Of a DNA stretch of 28,431 nt, positions 1-6,895 are shown in pieces. The stretch lies in IMG/VR virus record IMGVR_UViG_3300025849_000161, positions 1 to 28,431 of that record, one strand, 5' to 3'. A model generated the notes under the pieces. The model worked only from the letters and a program-made list of their open reading frames with translations. It had not been told where the DNA came from and made no database searches. The first letter of the stretch is position 1, and every line of letters begins with the position of its first letter. Made by a program: the position numbers and the translations under genes. This DNA comes from a virus.

Positions 1-1
1 A

Positions 2-670
2 TTCAAAGTTTTTATGAGTGCTACTATAGGTGATCCTCGGGCATTTGTTAGGATAATGGGAATTAAGAATGCTAAATTTATTAGAATGGATAATGCATTT
101 AATTATGATAAATCACCGGTAGTATTTGTCAATCGACATAAACTTTCGTTTAGAGAACGAGATGAGAGTCTACCAAAGGTAGTAGAAATATTGGATCAAA
201 TTATAGATAAACACGAGGGTCAACGCGGGGTCATTCACACTGGTTCATATGCGTTCACTAATTACATCAAGCAAAATAGTAAACATACGTTTAGATTGAT
301 GGATTATGAAAACAGTAAGGAAAAGTCTGATATGTTAGAACTTTTTAAAAAGAAAGATGGCGCAGTATTAATGGGACCGTCTCTTCTAGAAGGTTTAGAT
401 TTAAAAGACGATACAAGTCGATTCCAAATATTCTTTAAGGTACCATATCCTTCATTAGGCGATCCATTAATTAAAGCTAAAATGAAAACATCAAATGAGT
501 GGTATGATTGGAAAACAGGAATTAGTGTTATGCAAGGTGTTGGTAGATCAGTTAGAAGTAAAGATGATTGGGCCGTAACATATGTGCTGGATGCATGTTT
601 TAGAAGTTTGATAAATAAACCAGGGTTTTTCCCTCCAAGTTTTATGGAAAGAGTCAAAACTATAAAATAA
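2..670 (+). CDS. XPD/DinG-like SF2 DNA helicase, C-terminal part (5' end outside window)
   Basis: This is the C-terminal helicase domain of a superfamily 2 helicase of the XPD/Rad3/DinG type, an ATP-driven 5'-3' DNA-unwinding enzyme. The frame is open to the first bases of the window and reads FKVFMSATIGDP. The ATG at 14 therefore lies inside the conserved SAT motif and is not the start; the ATPase half lies upstream. Counting from that Met, RGVIHTGSY (71-79) fits motif IV, GPSLLEGLDL (121-130) fits motif V, and QGVGRSVRSKDDWAV (174-188) is motif VI with its arginine finger. The family is clear from motif order and spacing. A role in phage replication or repair is inference. It is the last replication-type gene before the structural block; 11 bases separate it from the lipoprotein gene. 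Confidence 0.85.
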   Translation, partial: FKVFMSATIGDPRAFVRIMGIKNAKFIRMDNAFNYDKSPVVFVNRHKLSFRERDESLPKVVEILDQIIDKHEGQRGVIHTGSYAFTNYIKQNSKHTFRLMDYENSKEKSDMLELFKKKDGAVLMGPSLLEGLDLKDDTSRFQIFFKVPYPSLGDPLIKAKMKTSNEWYDWKTGISVMQGVGRSVRSKDDWAVTYVLDACFRSLINKPGFFPPSFMERVKTIK

Positions 671-681
671 AATACACTATT

Positions 682-1542
682 ATGAAAAGATTTTTAAATA
701 GATTTAGTACTTCTGATAAAATAACTATACTACTAAAGATTTTAGCTGTGGGTACATTAGCTTTACTTATGAGTAGTTGCGCTTCTTTAGATTTTAGAAT
801 TGCTACATTAAATTACGCTACACAGAGACAATCGTTGAATGTATCTAGTCCAATTGAGGCACAAACGTTTACAAGCGACTTTGACACATTTAAAAATTTA
901 GATCCTCAGGATTTAGGACTTTCATTTGGTGGAAATTGGGTTCATTGTCGAATTCATGGTTTTCATGATTTAAACAATTGGACAGATTTTACTTATAATC
1001 CATATTGGTGTAGACCTAGTAATGGTTTTATGAGAGCGTCTTTATATAACTGGAACTGGGGAGGTTACAATTATTGGAATAATCAAATATGGGGATATAC
1101 TCCATATAGATGGTCTCCGTTTGGATACGATAGATGGGGATATAACAATTGGATGGGTAATGTTTATTATGGTAATGGGTGGAATAACTATTATGGATGG
1201 AACAATAATTACATACCATACCGTTGGAGAAGATCAAATATAAACGGTAGGAGAGGTAATGTTGCACCTAGAACAAGATCAACTAGAGTTATTAGAACTA
1301 CGCCTACAAGAACTCGAACAATACCAAACAATGTTAGACCAACTAGGACACCAATTCCAAATAATGTAAGAACTATTAGAACACCTATAAGAAGATCTGA
1401 CGTAAAACCGCCAATAAGAACAAACACAAGACCGGTTAATAATACACCTAATAATATTAGGCCTGTTAGAACAAATACTAGGACGACTACTCAGCCTAGA
1501 AGATCTAGACCAACAAATGTAAAGAAAGACAATTTAAAATAA
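682..1542 (+). CDS. Phage-encoded lipoprotein with W/Y/G/N-rich and R/T/P/N-rich regions
   Basis: 286 aa. The N-terminus is a signal peptide of lipoprotein type: basic residues (MKRF...), a hydrophobic stretch at about 17-30, then LMSSC with the lipidated Cys at 33. Position -3 is Met, which is permissive. Residues about 85-180 are extremely rich in Trp, Tyr, Gly and Asn. From about 181 to the end it is basic and low in complexity (Arg, Thr, Pro, Asn), including two adjacent 11-residue repeats beginning PNNVR. Export and membrane anchoring in the infected cell are inferred from the lipobox. No enzymatic motif is visible. It could act in superinfection exclusion, surface modification or lysis, but nothing in the sequence decides between these. 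The leader has no Shine-Dalgarno sequence. I do not recognise a named family. Confidence 0.8.
   Translation: MKRFLNRFSTSDKITILLKILAVGTLALLMSSCASLDFRIATLNYATQRQSLNVSSPIEAQTFTSDFDTFKNLDPQDLGLSFGGNWVHCRIHGFHDLNNWTDFTYNPYWCRPSNGFMRASLYNWNWGGYNYWNNQIWGYTPYRWSPFGYDRWGYNNWMGNVYYGNGWNNYYGWNNNYIPYRWRRSNINGRRGNVAPRTRSTRVIRTTPTRTRTIPNNVRPTRTPIPNNVRTIRTPIRRSDVKPPIRTNTRPVNNTPNNIRPVRTNTRTTTQPRRSRPTNVKKDNLK
1324..1389 (+). repeat. Two tandem 33-bp in-frame repeats in the lipoprotein tail
   Basis: Two adjacent 11-codon units (1324-1356 and 1357-1389) encode PNNVRPTRTPI and PNNVRTIRTPI. They belong to a longer stretch (about 1270-1530) of degenerate R/T/P/N-rich sequence. Confidence 0.8.
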
Positions 1543-1548
1543 AAAAAC

Positions 1549-1779
1549 ATGGGATTTAACAAATTATTTTTACCTGAACTACACACACTTAAACAGCAAT
1601 TAGAAGAATTAGGAGAAACTGATTTTGGAAAATATTGGTTAAGACGCTTACAAAAGTCTGATGCGACCATTGGATCGATTGAGTCGAATGACTTTATTAA
1701 ACCTTTTGTAGATTTCGCATATAATAATAGCAAACTAATATTTGTAAAAAATGAAATGGATACAGATATTAAAAAATAA
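1549..1779 (+). CDS. Small hypothetical protein
   Basis: 76 aa, predicted mostly helical and charged, with no signal peptide or membrane segment. The frame starts 6 bases after the lipoprotein stop behind an A-only leader (aaaaaaac), and ends 4 bases before the next ATG. It sits in a tight run of small unknown genes and is probably co-transcribed with them. I do not recognise the family. The tight spacing and start/stop placement support it as a real gene. Confidence 0.65.
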   Translation: MGFNKLFLPELHTLKQQLEELGETDFGKYWLRRLQKSDATIGSIESNDFIKPFVDFAYNNSKLIFVKNEMDTDIKK

Positions 1780-1783
1780 ATTT

Positions 1784-2416
1784 ATGTCAACACAATCAAA
1801 TACTAATAATCAGCAATTTTATGTTTGGATTAAATCAGAAAGAATTGGCCAAATTGTAGAGGTTGCAGAAACACAAGACGATGCATCTTGGATTAAATTT
1901 ACAGATGGTACTAAATGTAATTCTAAACTAGCCAGCGAATTTTTATTACCAGCTTCAAGTGAAGATCAGGCTAATATGATCGCGAAAGATTTTGGAGGAA
2001 TTACAACTTATATCGATCCTACTGATGCAACACCGGTTAGACCACGAAGAGATGTGGAACCTACTGATGCAACTCCTGTTAGGCCTCGAAGAGATGTAGA
2101 ACCTGTACAAGAAATTAATGTAATGATGGAAATGCTCAAGAAGATGAGCACTAAGAATAAAGCAGATCTACCTATTAAAGTAAATCTACCTTCTAAAGAG
2201 GTCTATTCTTTACTTAAAGATCAGATGGATATTACAAAGAAAGATCTAAATTCACAAATTGTGGCGCTCGTAGAAAATCAGATAGATAATTTAAGAGACG
2301 AACTAAAAGAACAAATAGAAACATTTATTAATAATTATTATAATGGCAGAACAAACACAACCAACAGAACAGGTGGAAGCTCAAGCTCAACAGAATCAGG
2401 AAATTCCAACGCGTAG
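1784..2416 (+). CDS. Hypothetical protein with duplicated PTDATPVRPRRDVE linker and C-terminal coiled coil
   Basis: 210 aa from the ATG at 1784. An ATG at 1751 is in frame but would overlap the upstream gene by 29 bases; 1784 leaves a 4-base gap and gives a typical MSTQSN start. Residues about 8-75 look like a compact domain (YVWIKSERIGQIVEV...). Two exact copies of the 14-residue PTDATPVRPRRDVE follow at 79-92 and 93-106. After them comes a helical, probably coiled-coil stretch (about 110-190) and a Ser/Thr/Gly/Asn-rich tail. The last 74 bases overlap the next gene out of frame. Function unknown. The architecture (domain, flexible linker, coiled coil) would suit a scaffold or an oligomeric virion-assembly factor, which is inference. 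Confidence 0.75.
   Translation: MSTQSNTNNQQFYVWIKSERIGQIVEVAETQDDASWIKFTDGTKCNSKLASEFLLPASSEDQANMIAKDFGGITTYIDPTDATPVRPRRDVEPTDATPVRPRRDVEPVQEINVMMEMLKKMSTKNKADLPIKVNLPSKEVYSLLKDQMDITKKDLNSQIVALVENQIDNLRDELKEQIETFINNYYNGRTNTTNRTGGSSSSTESGNSNA
2018..2101 (+). repeat. 42-bp in-frame tandem duplication
   Basis: Units 2018-2059 and 2060-2101 encode identical 14-residue peptides. Five of the 14 codons differ between copies, all synonymously (Thr, Pro, Arg, Pro, Val). Confidence 0.9.
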
Positions 2417-2768
2417 AGAGCGTAGACGTAGACTAAAACAACAAGGTGTATTAAGATATCTTAGTAAGAAGAGTTTTTTAGATCCTATTCGTGCGAATTT
2501 TAGAGCAGAAAACATTAAGACTGGTTTTAAGATTCAAGAAATTAGACTTAAACAATTACAAGAAGAGTGGGAAGAAGCATTCATGACTAGATTAGAGTCT
2601 ATGAAAGAAACTTGGTATGAAATGGGATATAACTCTGAAGAAATCAGTTGGTTAGAAGAGGCAGCTGCAATTAGTTTTGCTAATGTCAAAGAAACTCGCC
2701 GCGAAGATAGAAAAGAAGCACAACAATTAATGAAACGTGCTAAAGAATCATTGTTAACAAGACAATAG
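2343..2768 (+). CDS. Hypothetical charged helical protein overlapping the upstream gene
   Basis: 141 aa. It begins with a Gln/Glu-rich disordered stretch, then a basic patch TRRERRRRLKQQ (about 23-34), then long charged helices to the end. The start at 2343 lies 74 bases inside the upstream gene in another frame. It is preferred because it gives ATGGCAGAA, like other starts here, and because the next in-frame Met is about 80 residues later. The frame is closed upstream by a stop at 2316. The basic patch could bind nucleic acid, but no recognised domain supports that. Function unknown. Confidence 0.75.
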   Translation: MAEQTQPTEQVEAQAQQNQEIPTRRERRRRLKQQGVLRYLSKKSFLDPIRANFRAENIKTGFKIQEIRLKQLQEEWEEAFMTRLESMKETWYEMGYNSEEISWLEEAAAISFANVKETRREDRKEAQQLMKRAKESLLTRQ

Positions 2769-2771
2769 ATT

Positions 2772-3095
2772 ATGTTAAGTATTGGAATCGAGCCAGCAGA
2801 TAATGGCGTCATTAAAACACTACTAGACGATAACGTCAATGGTGGTGGAGAACAATTTGAGGCTAGACAGGTTTATGAATTCGAAGGACCTATGAAAAGA
2901 CCTAATCAAATTAAATTTATTAAAGATTTAATATTTGATTTAGGTATTGACATTGGAACAGAGTTAGATCCTGATTATCTTCAAATATTTGCCGGATGGG
3001 GCAGAAAATACAAAGGTTCCGAAAAGGAAATAAAAAATAAAATCCAAATTTTACAAAAAGAAATTGAAAGATTAGGATCTATGTTGGAAGAATGA
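2772..3095 (+). CDS. Hypothetical protein, 107 aa
   Basis: A small acidic protein with a C-terminal amphipathic helix (KEIKNKIQILQKEIERLGSMLEE region, about 84-107) likely to form a coiled coil. It follows the previous stop by 3 bases, and its stop overlaps the next start as ATGA, suggesting translational coupling. No family recognised. Its place in a compact run with the next two genes suggests they work together, which is inference only. Confidence 0.7.
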   Translation: MLSIGIEPADNGVIKTLLDDNVNGGGEQFEARQVYEFEGPMKRPNQIKFIKDLIFDLGIDIGTELDPDYLQIFAGWGRKYKGSEKEIKNKIQILQKEIERLGSMLEE

Positions 3096-3493
3096 ATTTA
3101 AAAGTCGAAGGCGTTTGGTGTAAAACTAGAACAGAGTTTGATAAATTATCTAAAACAGGTGATTACGATCTGTCTGTATCTTATTATGACATTTTTAATA
3201 GATTAATTAAAAGTGATCCTAATAACACCGAGCCATCTGACATAATTATTTCTATTTATATTAGGAAAACAATTCAAAAAACTCTAAGAGATCTGGGCGA
3301 AGATAGTGATGCTAAGATTCTTTATATGTTTAAATCCCTGAGTGCAGATACTGTTAATGGATTTAGAGAATTTATAAATACTATGGTCGATGAAGAATGT
3401 GAATTAGATTTATTGGTTGTCAATAGGTGTGATTTTCCAAAAACAGGTGTTCTTAGCAAATTCGATAATGTTAGGTTTATAGATAATGATTAA
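3092..3493 (+). CDS. Hypothetical protein, 133 aa
   Basis: A soluble alpha/beta-looking protein without a signal or membrane segment. Its ATG overlaps the upstream stop (ATGA at 3092-3095), and its own end overlaps the next gene by 8 bases. This is one of the few starts here with a purine-rich leader (ggaagaatg), though that may only reflect the upstream coding sequence. I do not recognise it. Confidence 0.7.
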   Translation: MNLKVEGVWCKTRTEFDKLSKTGDYDLSVSYYDIFNRLIKSDPNNTEPSDIIISIYIRKTIQKTLRDLGEDSDAKILYMFKSLSADTVNGFREFINTMVDEECELDLLVVNRCDFPKTGVLSKFDNVRFIDND

Positions 3494-4085
3494 ACATAAA
3501 TTATTTGCAAAGGGTGATCAAATCCATGCGTTAATTTCAACAACGCAACAACCTAACTTATTAATACCCGTTAGGGCTACTATATATGATGTCAAATTCG
3601 ATGACGTCAATCCACAATATCAAATTAGGATCAAAAAATTCTACGATCCTGTTTATTTTTTAAAGAAAAACTTATTTGGCGGGAGATTTATAAAAAACTT
3701 TGAAGGAAAAGACACTAAGATAAATCTAAAAAGAGCACTGTATTCTACTGTTGAAGATATTGAAAATAATATATTTAACGGTGACAAATGGAAACAGTAT
3801 TTAATTGTAGTTGATTCTGTTTTTTGTACAAGAACACGAGCTGAACAAGAATCCCTTTTTAATAAAATTCAAACATTTCATATTGAAATGAAGATTAAAG
3901 AACTTTATGAATTAGTGAATAGGTCAGTATATAGAAGCGGTGAATTCTATTGGCACACGAAGGGTGAATATATAAAATCCTTACAGAAATTCTTAGGAAA
4001 TAAATATCCCAAAGATTCTAAATGGGTAGATGAATTGTTATATAGACCTGATACTGACGAAATGGACAACGCAGAATGGGTTTAA
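3486..4085 (+). CDS. Hypothetical protein, 199 aa
   Basis: The N-terminal about 55 residues are beta-rich (KLFAKGDQIHALIS, VRATIYDVKFDDVNPQYQIRI), like a small barrel. The rest is helical with many aromatic and basic residues. The C-terminal part has FYWHTKGEYIKSLQKFL and ends in an acidic tail. It overlaps the preceding gene by 8 bases and is the last gene before a 51-base gap with a candidate promoter. The function is not recognised. A structural or tail-assembly role is possible from position only. Confidence 0.7.
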   Translation: MIKHKLFAKGDQIHALISTTQQPNLLIPVRATIYDVKFDDVNPQYQIRIKKFYDPVYFLKKNLFGGRFIKNFEGKDTKINLKRALYSTVEDIENNIFNGDKWKQYLIVVDSVFCTRTRAEQESLFNKIQTFHIEMKIKELYELVNRSVYRSGEFYWHTKGEYIKSLQKFLGNKYPKDSKWVDELLYRPDTDEMDNAEWV

Positions 4086-4094
4086 TATAATATC

Positions 4095-4110
4095 CTACCA
4101 TATTAGGTAG
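4095..4110 (+). other. Short inverted repeat in the gap before the hub module
   Basis: CTACC (4095-4099) can pair with GGTAG (4106-4110) around a 6-base ATATTA loop. It abuts the GATATATATAA motif. The stem is too short and has no following T-run on this strand, so I do not call it a terminator. Confidence 0.35.
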
Positions 4111-4118
4111 ATATATAT
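4110..4118 (+). promoter_or_regulatory. Candidate phage promoter motif GATATATAT
   Basis: GATATATAT starts 27 bases before the ATG at 4137, in a 51-base gap. The core GATATATA recurs in three other real intergenic gaps of the window at similar positions. It resembles the AT-only T4 late promoter type (TATAAATA) more than a host -35/-10 pair. The promoter role is inferred from recurrence and position. Confidence 0.45.
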
Positions 4119-4136
4119 AAAAAAGAATATCCATAT

Positions 4137-5972
4137 ATGCCGATTACTGACGACGCACATTTTATTTTTAAAAAGGTACTTAATATTGCTGATGAAACTA
4201 CAGGTGTAGATGTTACGCAATATTTTTATGAGGATACAAGGACTGGAAAAGAAGTAAAAACCAGTGCACCTAAACCAGGTTCTCTTAATAATGCCCCTCC
4301 AGAACCAATTGATACGGCTGGAACAGGTAAAAATACACTAGATTTAAATAATACAACCGCTAATTTTGGTGAAGGTTCTCTATATCCAACCAATGGTGTA
4401 GATTCTAGAAGTTATCCGGTTAGAACTGCTATTAGTGGAGATAAAGGTGATATTACATATGAAGATAAAGGAGATACAGTTACCTTAGGTAAAGCACCTC
4501 GAAGTTTATTTAATAATTGGACATTACATAGATATGATAATAGAGTAGGTGTTGTCGCACGAGACAGCACGAGTGAAATAGGAGGTAAAGATTATAATAA
4601 ACCTGTTATGAGCGCGTTGGGTGAGAATATGATACTTAATCCAACTGCTAGAAATATAGTTGAATACGCTAGTAGTACTGGTGGAGAAAGCTTTGCATAC
4701 AGTTATAGTGATTTTATTCAAATGGAACACTACGGTCAAATATCTAATGATTATTTAATTACGCTTAGACGTTTTGCTTATCCCGTTGGCGATGATTTAT
4801 TAAGTCCAAAAATGGCGGGTACTAAACCCGAACCTATTAATGCAGATGCCCCTGATTTGGCTAGAGCTGTTACGTGGTTATCTCCTGCATTGGGCAATGA
4901 TTTAAAAGAGATACTTAAATTTAAGGCTGGTTTTAAATGGACTGAAGCTAAATCAGAAATACAGGACGCACAATCTAGACAAAGCGATACGGGTGCTTTA
5001 GGATCTGCCATAGATAATAGTAAATATGGTTCAGCTATTGAATCTGGTTTAAATGGTTTTACTGCAGCTCAAGCTAAGAAACTTAGACTTGCAGGTAATG
5101 TGGATCATACTAAAGAAACGTATCCTAATAAGGTTTTCGGACCTCTTAATATCATTGATCAGGTTTTAACCAGAGACAAGGGTTTAACCTTTGATCAAGA
5201 ATTTAAATTATCATTTCACTATGATTTAAAAGCATTTCCTGGAACTAGTCCAAAGGTTGCATTTATGGATACATTAGCTAACGTATTGGCGCTTACATAT
5301 AATAATGCACCGTTTTGGGGAGGAGCTACTAGATTTAGTGGTAGTGGAAAAACCGGAAAACCTTTTGGAGATACATCTCTTTTAGAAAAAGGAGATTATG
5401 CTGGTTATATTGGTTCTATTGCTGACACGCTCGCAGGGATGGGTGGAAACTTTATGGATCAATTAAAGAAGACTGCAAAAAATATAGCTGGCGGCGAAGG
5501 AATTAATAAAATTTTAGGTGATTCTTCTATTCTTGAAAATATTGTTGGAGGCGGTTTAATGAAAATGCTGGGTGGACCTTCAGGTGGTGATGTTATTAAG
5601 GCCTTTTTAACAGGCGATCCAACTGGACAATGGCATTTAACTATAGGAAATCCAATGAACCCGATAATGGTCTGTGGAAACTTAGCATTACAAGATTCTG
5701 AATTTAGTTTTGAAGGTCCTCTAGGTTTTGAAGGTTTTCCTACTAAAATGAAAGTTGATATAACACTTAAACCTGGTAGACCTAGAGATAAAACAGAAAT
5801 AGAATCTATGTTTAACGCAGGTAGAGGTAGAATGTATTTACAACCTGAATGGGGTGATGGAGAAGGTATAGATATAGATGCAATGCTTAATGTAGATGCG
5901 TATGGCCAAAATGGTAAAAATATCTCAAATAAAGCTTATATGAGTAGACTTTCTGATATGTCTGCTGGATAA
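4137..5972 (+). CDS. Tail/baseplate-associated virion structural protein
   Basis: 611 aa. The first about 110 residues are Gly/Thr/Asn-rich and probably flexible. A middle region (about 160-225) reads MILNPTARNIVEYAS...LITLRRFAYPVGDD. A later region (about 345-400) has LSFHYDLKAFPGTSPKVAFMDTLANVLALTYNNAPFWGG. The C-terminal domain contains QWHLTIGNPMNPIMVCGNL (about 498-516), then a beta-rich section ending in KPGRPRDKTEIESMFN. This combination is familiar to me from large myovirus virion proteins near the baseplate hub, but I cannot tie it to one T4 gene; a tube-initiator or hub-associated role is inferred. It opens the hub module behind the candidate promoter and is followed 14 bases later by the gp53-like gene. 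Gly-rich hydrophobic stretches (about 425-495) could contact membrane or protein partners. Confidence 0.65.
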   Translation: MPITDDAHFIFKKVLNIADETTGVDVTQYFYEDTRTGKEVKTSAPKPGSLNNAPPEPIDTAGTGKNTLDLNNTTANFGEGSLYPTNGVDSRSYPVRTAISGDKGDITYEDKGDTVTLGKAPRSLFNNWTLHRYDNRVGVVARDSTSEIGGKDYNKPVMSALGENMILNPTARNIVEYASSTGGESFAYSYSDFIQMEHYGQISNDYLITLRRFAYPVGDDLLSPKMAGTKPEPINADAPDLARAVTWLSPALGNDLKEILKFKAGFKWTEAKSEIQDAQSRQSDTGALGSAIDNSKYGSAIESGLNGFTAAQAKKLRLAGNVDHTKETYPNKVFGPLNIIDQVLTRDKGLTFDQEFKLSFHYDLKAFPGTSPKVAFMDTLANVLALTYNNAPFWGGATRFSGSGKTGKPFGDTSLLEKGDYAGYIGSIADTLAGMGGNFMDQLKKTAKNIAGGEGINKILGDSSILENIVGGGLMKMLGGPSGGDVIKAFLTGDPTGQWHLTIGNPMNPIMVCGNLALQDSEFSFEGPLGFEGFPTKMKVDITLKPGRPRDKTEIESMFNAGRGRMYLQPEWGDGEGIDIDAMLNVDAYGQNGKNISNKAYMSRLSDMSAG

Positions 5973-5986
5973 AATAATACTAATAT

Positions 5987-6889
5987 ATGGAATTTAAAGT
6001 ATTCAAATCTAAAAAACTCAACGGTGATAAGAATAAACTATTCTTAGCGCAACCTACCATGATGTTTAAAAGTTTGAGTCCTAGTGAGTCATACATGATC
6101 GCTAAACACATTGTTAAAGATGATGATGTTGTTAGACCGGATAGAGTGGCAGTAGAACATTATGGTACTACAGATGGTTTAGATATTATTTTAAAATTCA
6201 ATGGTATATCTGATCCGTTCTCTCTTAGTCCTGGAGAAACTCTTTGGATACCTATAGACACTATATCATATTATAAATTAGAATCACCTACGGCATTTGA
6301 GGAGAATCCTATTAAGAAGCAATTTATAGACACTAAGAGATTAAGCAAGACTGACCAAAGAAGATTAGAAGCTCTTAAGAAAAAATATAATAAAGAGGCT
6401 TTACTTCCACCTAATGTTATTCCTTTAGGCAAAAAGACATATCAATTTGATGGTACAAACGTTAGATTAGGCATGCATGTACAAACAGATGACGTAGTTA
6501 ATTCTATATTATCTGATATACGAGAAGGAGAACTTTCTACAAATACTATCGATTTAAACGACGAAGATGTATTAGTTATAAACACATCAGATGATTTAAA
6601 TAGTACTTCTAATGGTAATGGAACCACTAATGGTGACGACAATTCTGATGGATCGAACACATCATTATATGAAGATGCTCTTATTAAAAATAGTGGTAAT
6701 TACATAAAATCAAGTGGAAGTGGTGCTGGATCAATAGGCGGTGCTGGATTAAACGGAAGTGGTTCTGGTAAATCAGATAAAGCCGATATATTAGGCGGAA
6801 ATATACCTGACGGTTCGGGACCTACATCTACAGGAAATAATACTTCTGGAGGAGGGGCTGATAGTTCGGATTCACCTTGTTCTAAATAA
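5987..6889 (+). CDS. gp53: gp53-like baseplate wedge protein with LysM-type domain and Ser/Gly-rich tail
   Basis: 300 aa. Residues about 48-90 (PDRVAVEHYGTTDGLDIILKF followed by NGISDPFSLSPGETLWIP) match the LysM-like segment of T4 gp53-type baseplate wedge proteins: a Tyr-Gly turn, a helix, a Pro-x-Ser-Leu/Gly-Glu turn, then a strand ending in IP. In T4, gp53 clamps adjacent wedges around the hub. A charged helical part (about 105-190) follows. The last about 100 residues are low in complexity (Gly, Ser, Asn, Asp, Thr), longer than needed for the wedge clamp and probably disordered. The ATG has a TA-rich leader with no SD. It lies 6 bases before the hub gene. Confidence 0.7.
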   Translation: MEFKVFKSKKLNGDKNKLFLAQPTMMFKSLSPSESYMIAKHIVKDDDVVRPDRVAVEHYGTTDGLDIILKFNGISDPFSLSPGETLWIPIDTISYYKLESPTAFEENPIKKQFIDTKRLSKTDQRRLEALKKKYNKEALLPPNVIPLGKKTYQFDGTNVRLGMHVQTDDVVNSILSDIREGELSTNTIDLNDEDVLVINTSDDLNSTSNGNGTTNGDDNSDGSNTSLYEDALIKNSGNYIKSSGSGAGSIGGAGLNGSGSGKSDKADILGGNIPDGSGPTSTGNNTSGGGADSSDSPCSK

Positions 6890-6895
6890 TAAAAT

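Noticed and set aside
14-670. ATG at 14 as start of the first gene
   Set aside because: The frame is open upstream to base 2, and the Met lies within the conserved helicase SAT motif, so the gene begins outside the window.
1751-1783. Earlier in-frame ATG at 1751 as start of the 1784 gene
   Set aside because: It would overlap the upstream gene by 29 bases; the ATG at 1784 gives a 4-base gap like the other genes.
2319-2416. Programmed frameshift joining the 1784 and 2343 genes
   Set aside because: It would need a +1 shift, no slippery site is evident, and the second gene has its own good ATG.
4095-4125. Intrinsic terminator before the hub module
   Set aside because: The stem has only 5 bp and is followed by TA/A-rich sequence, not a T-run, on this strand.
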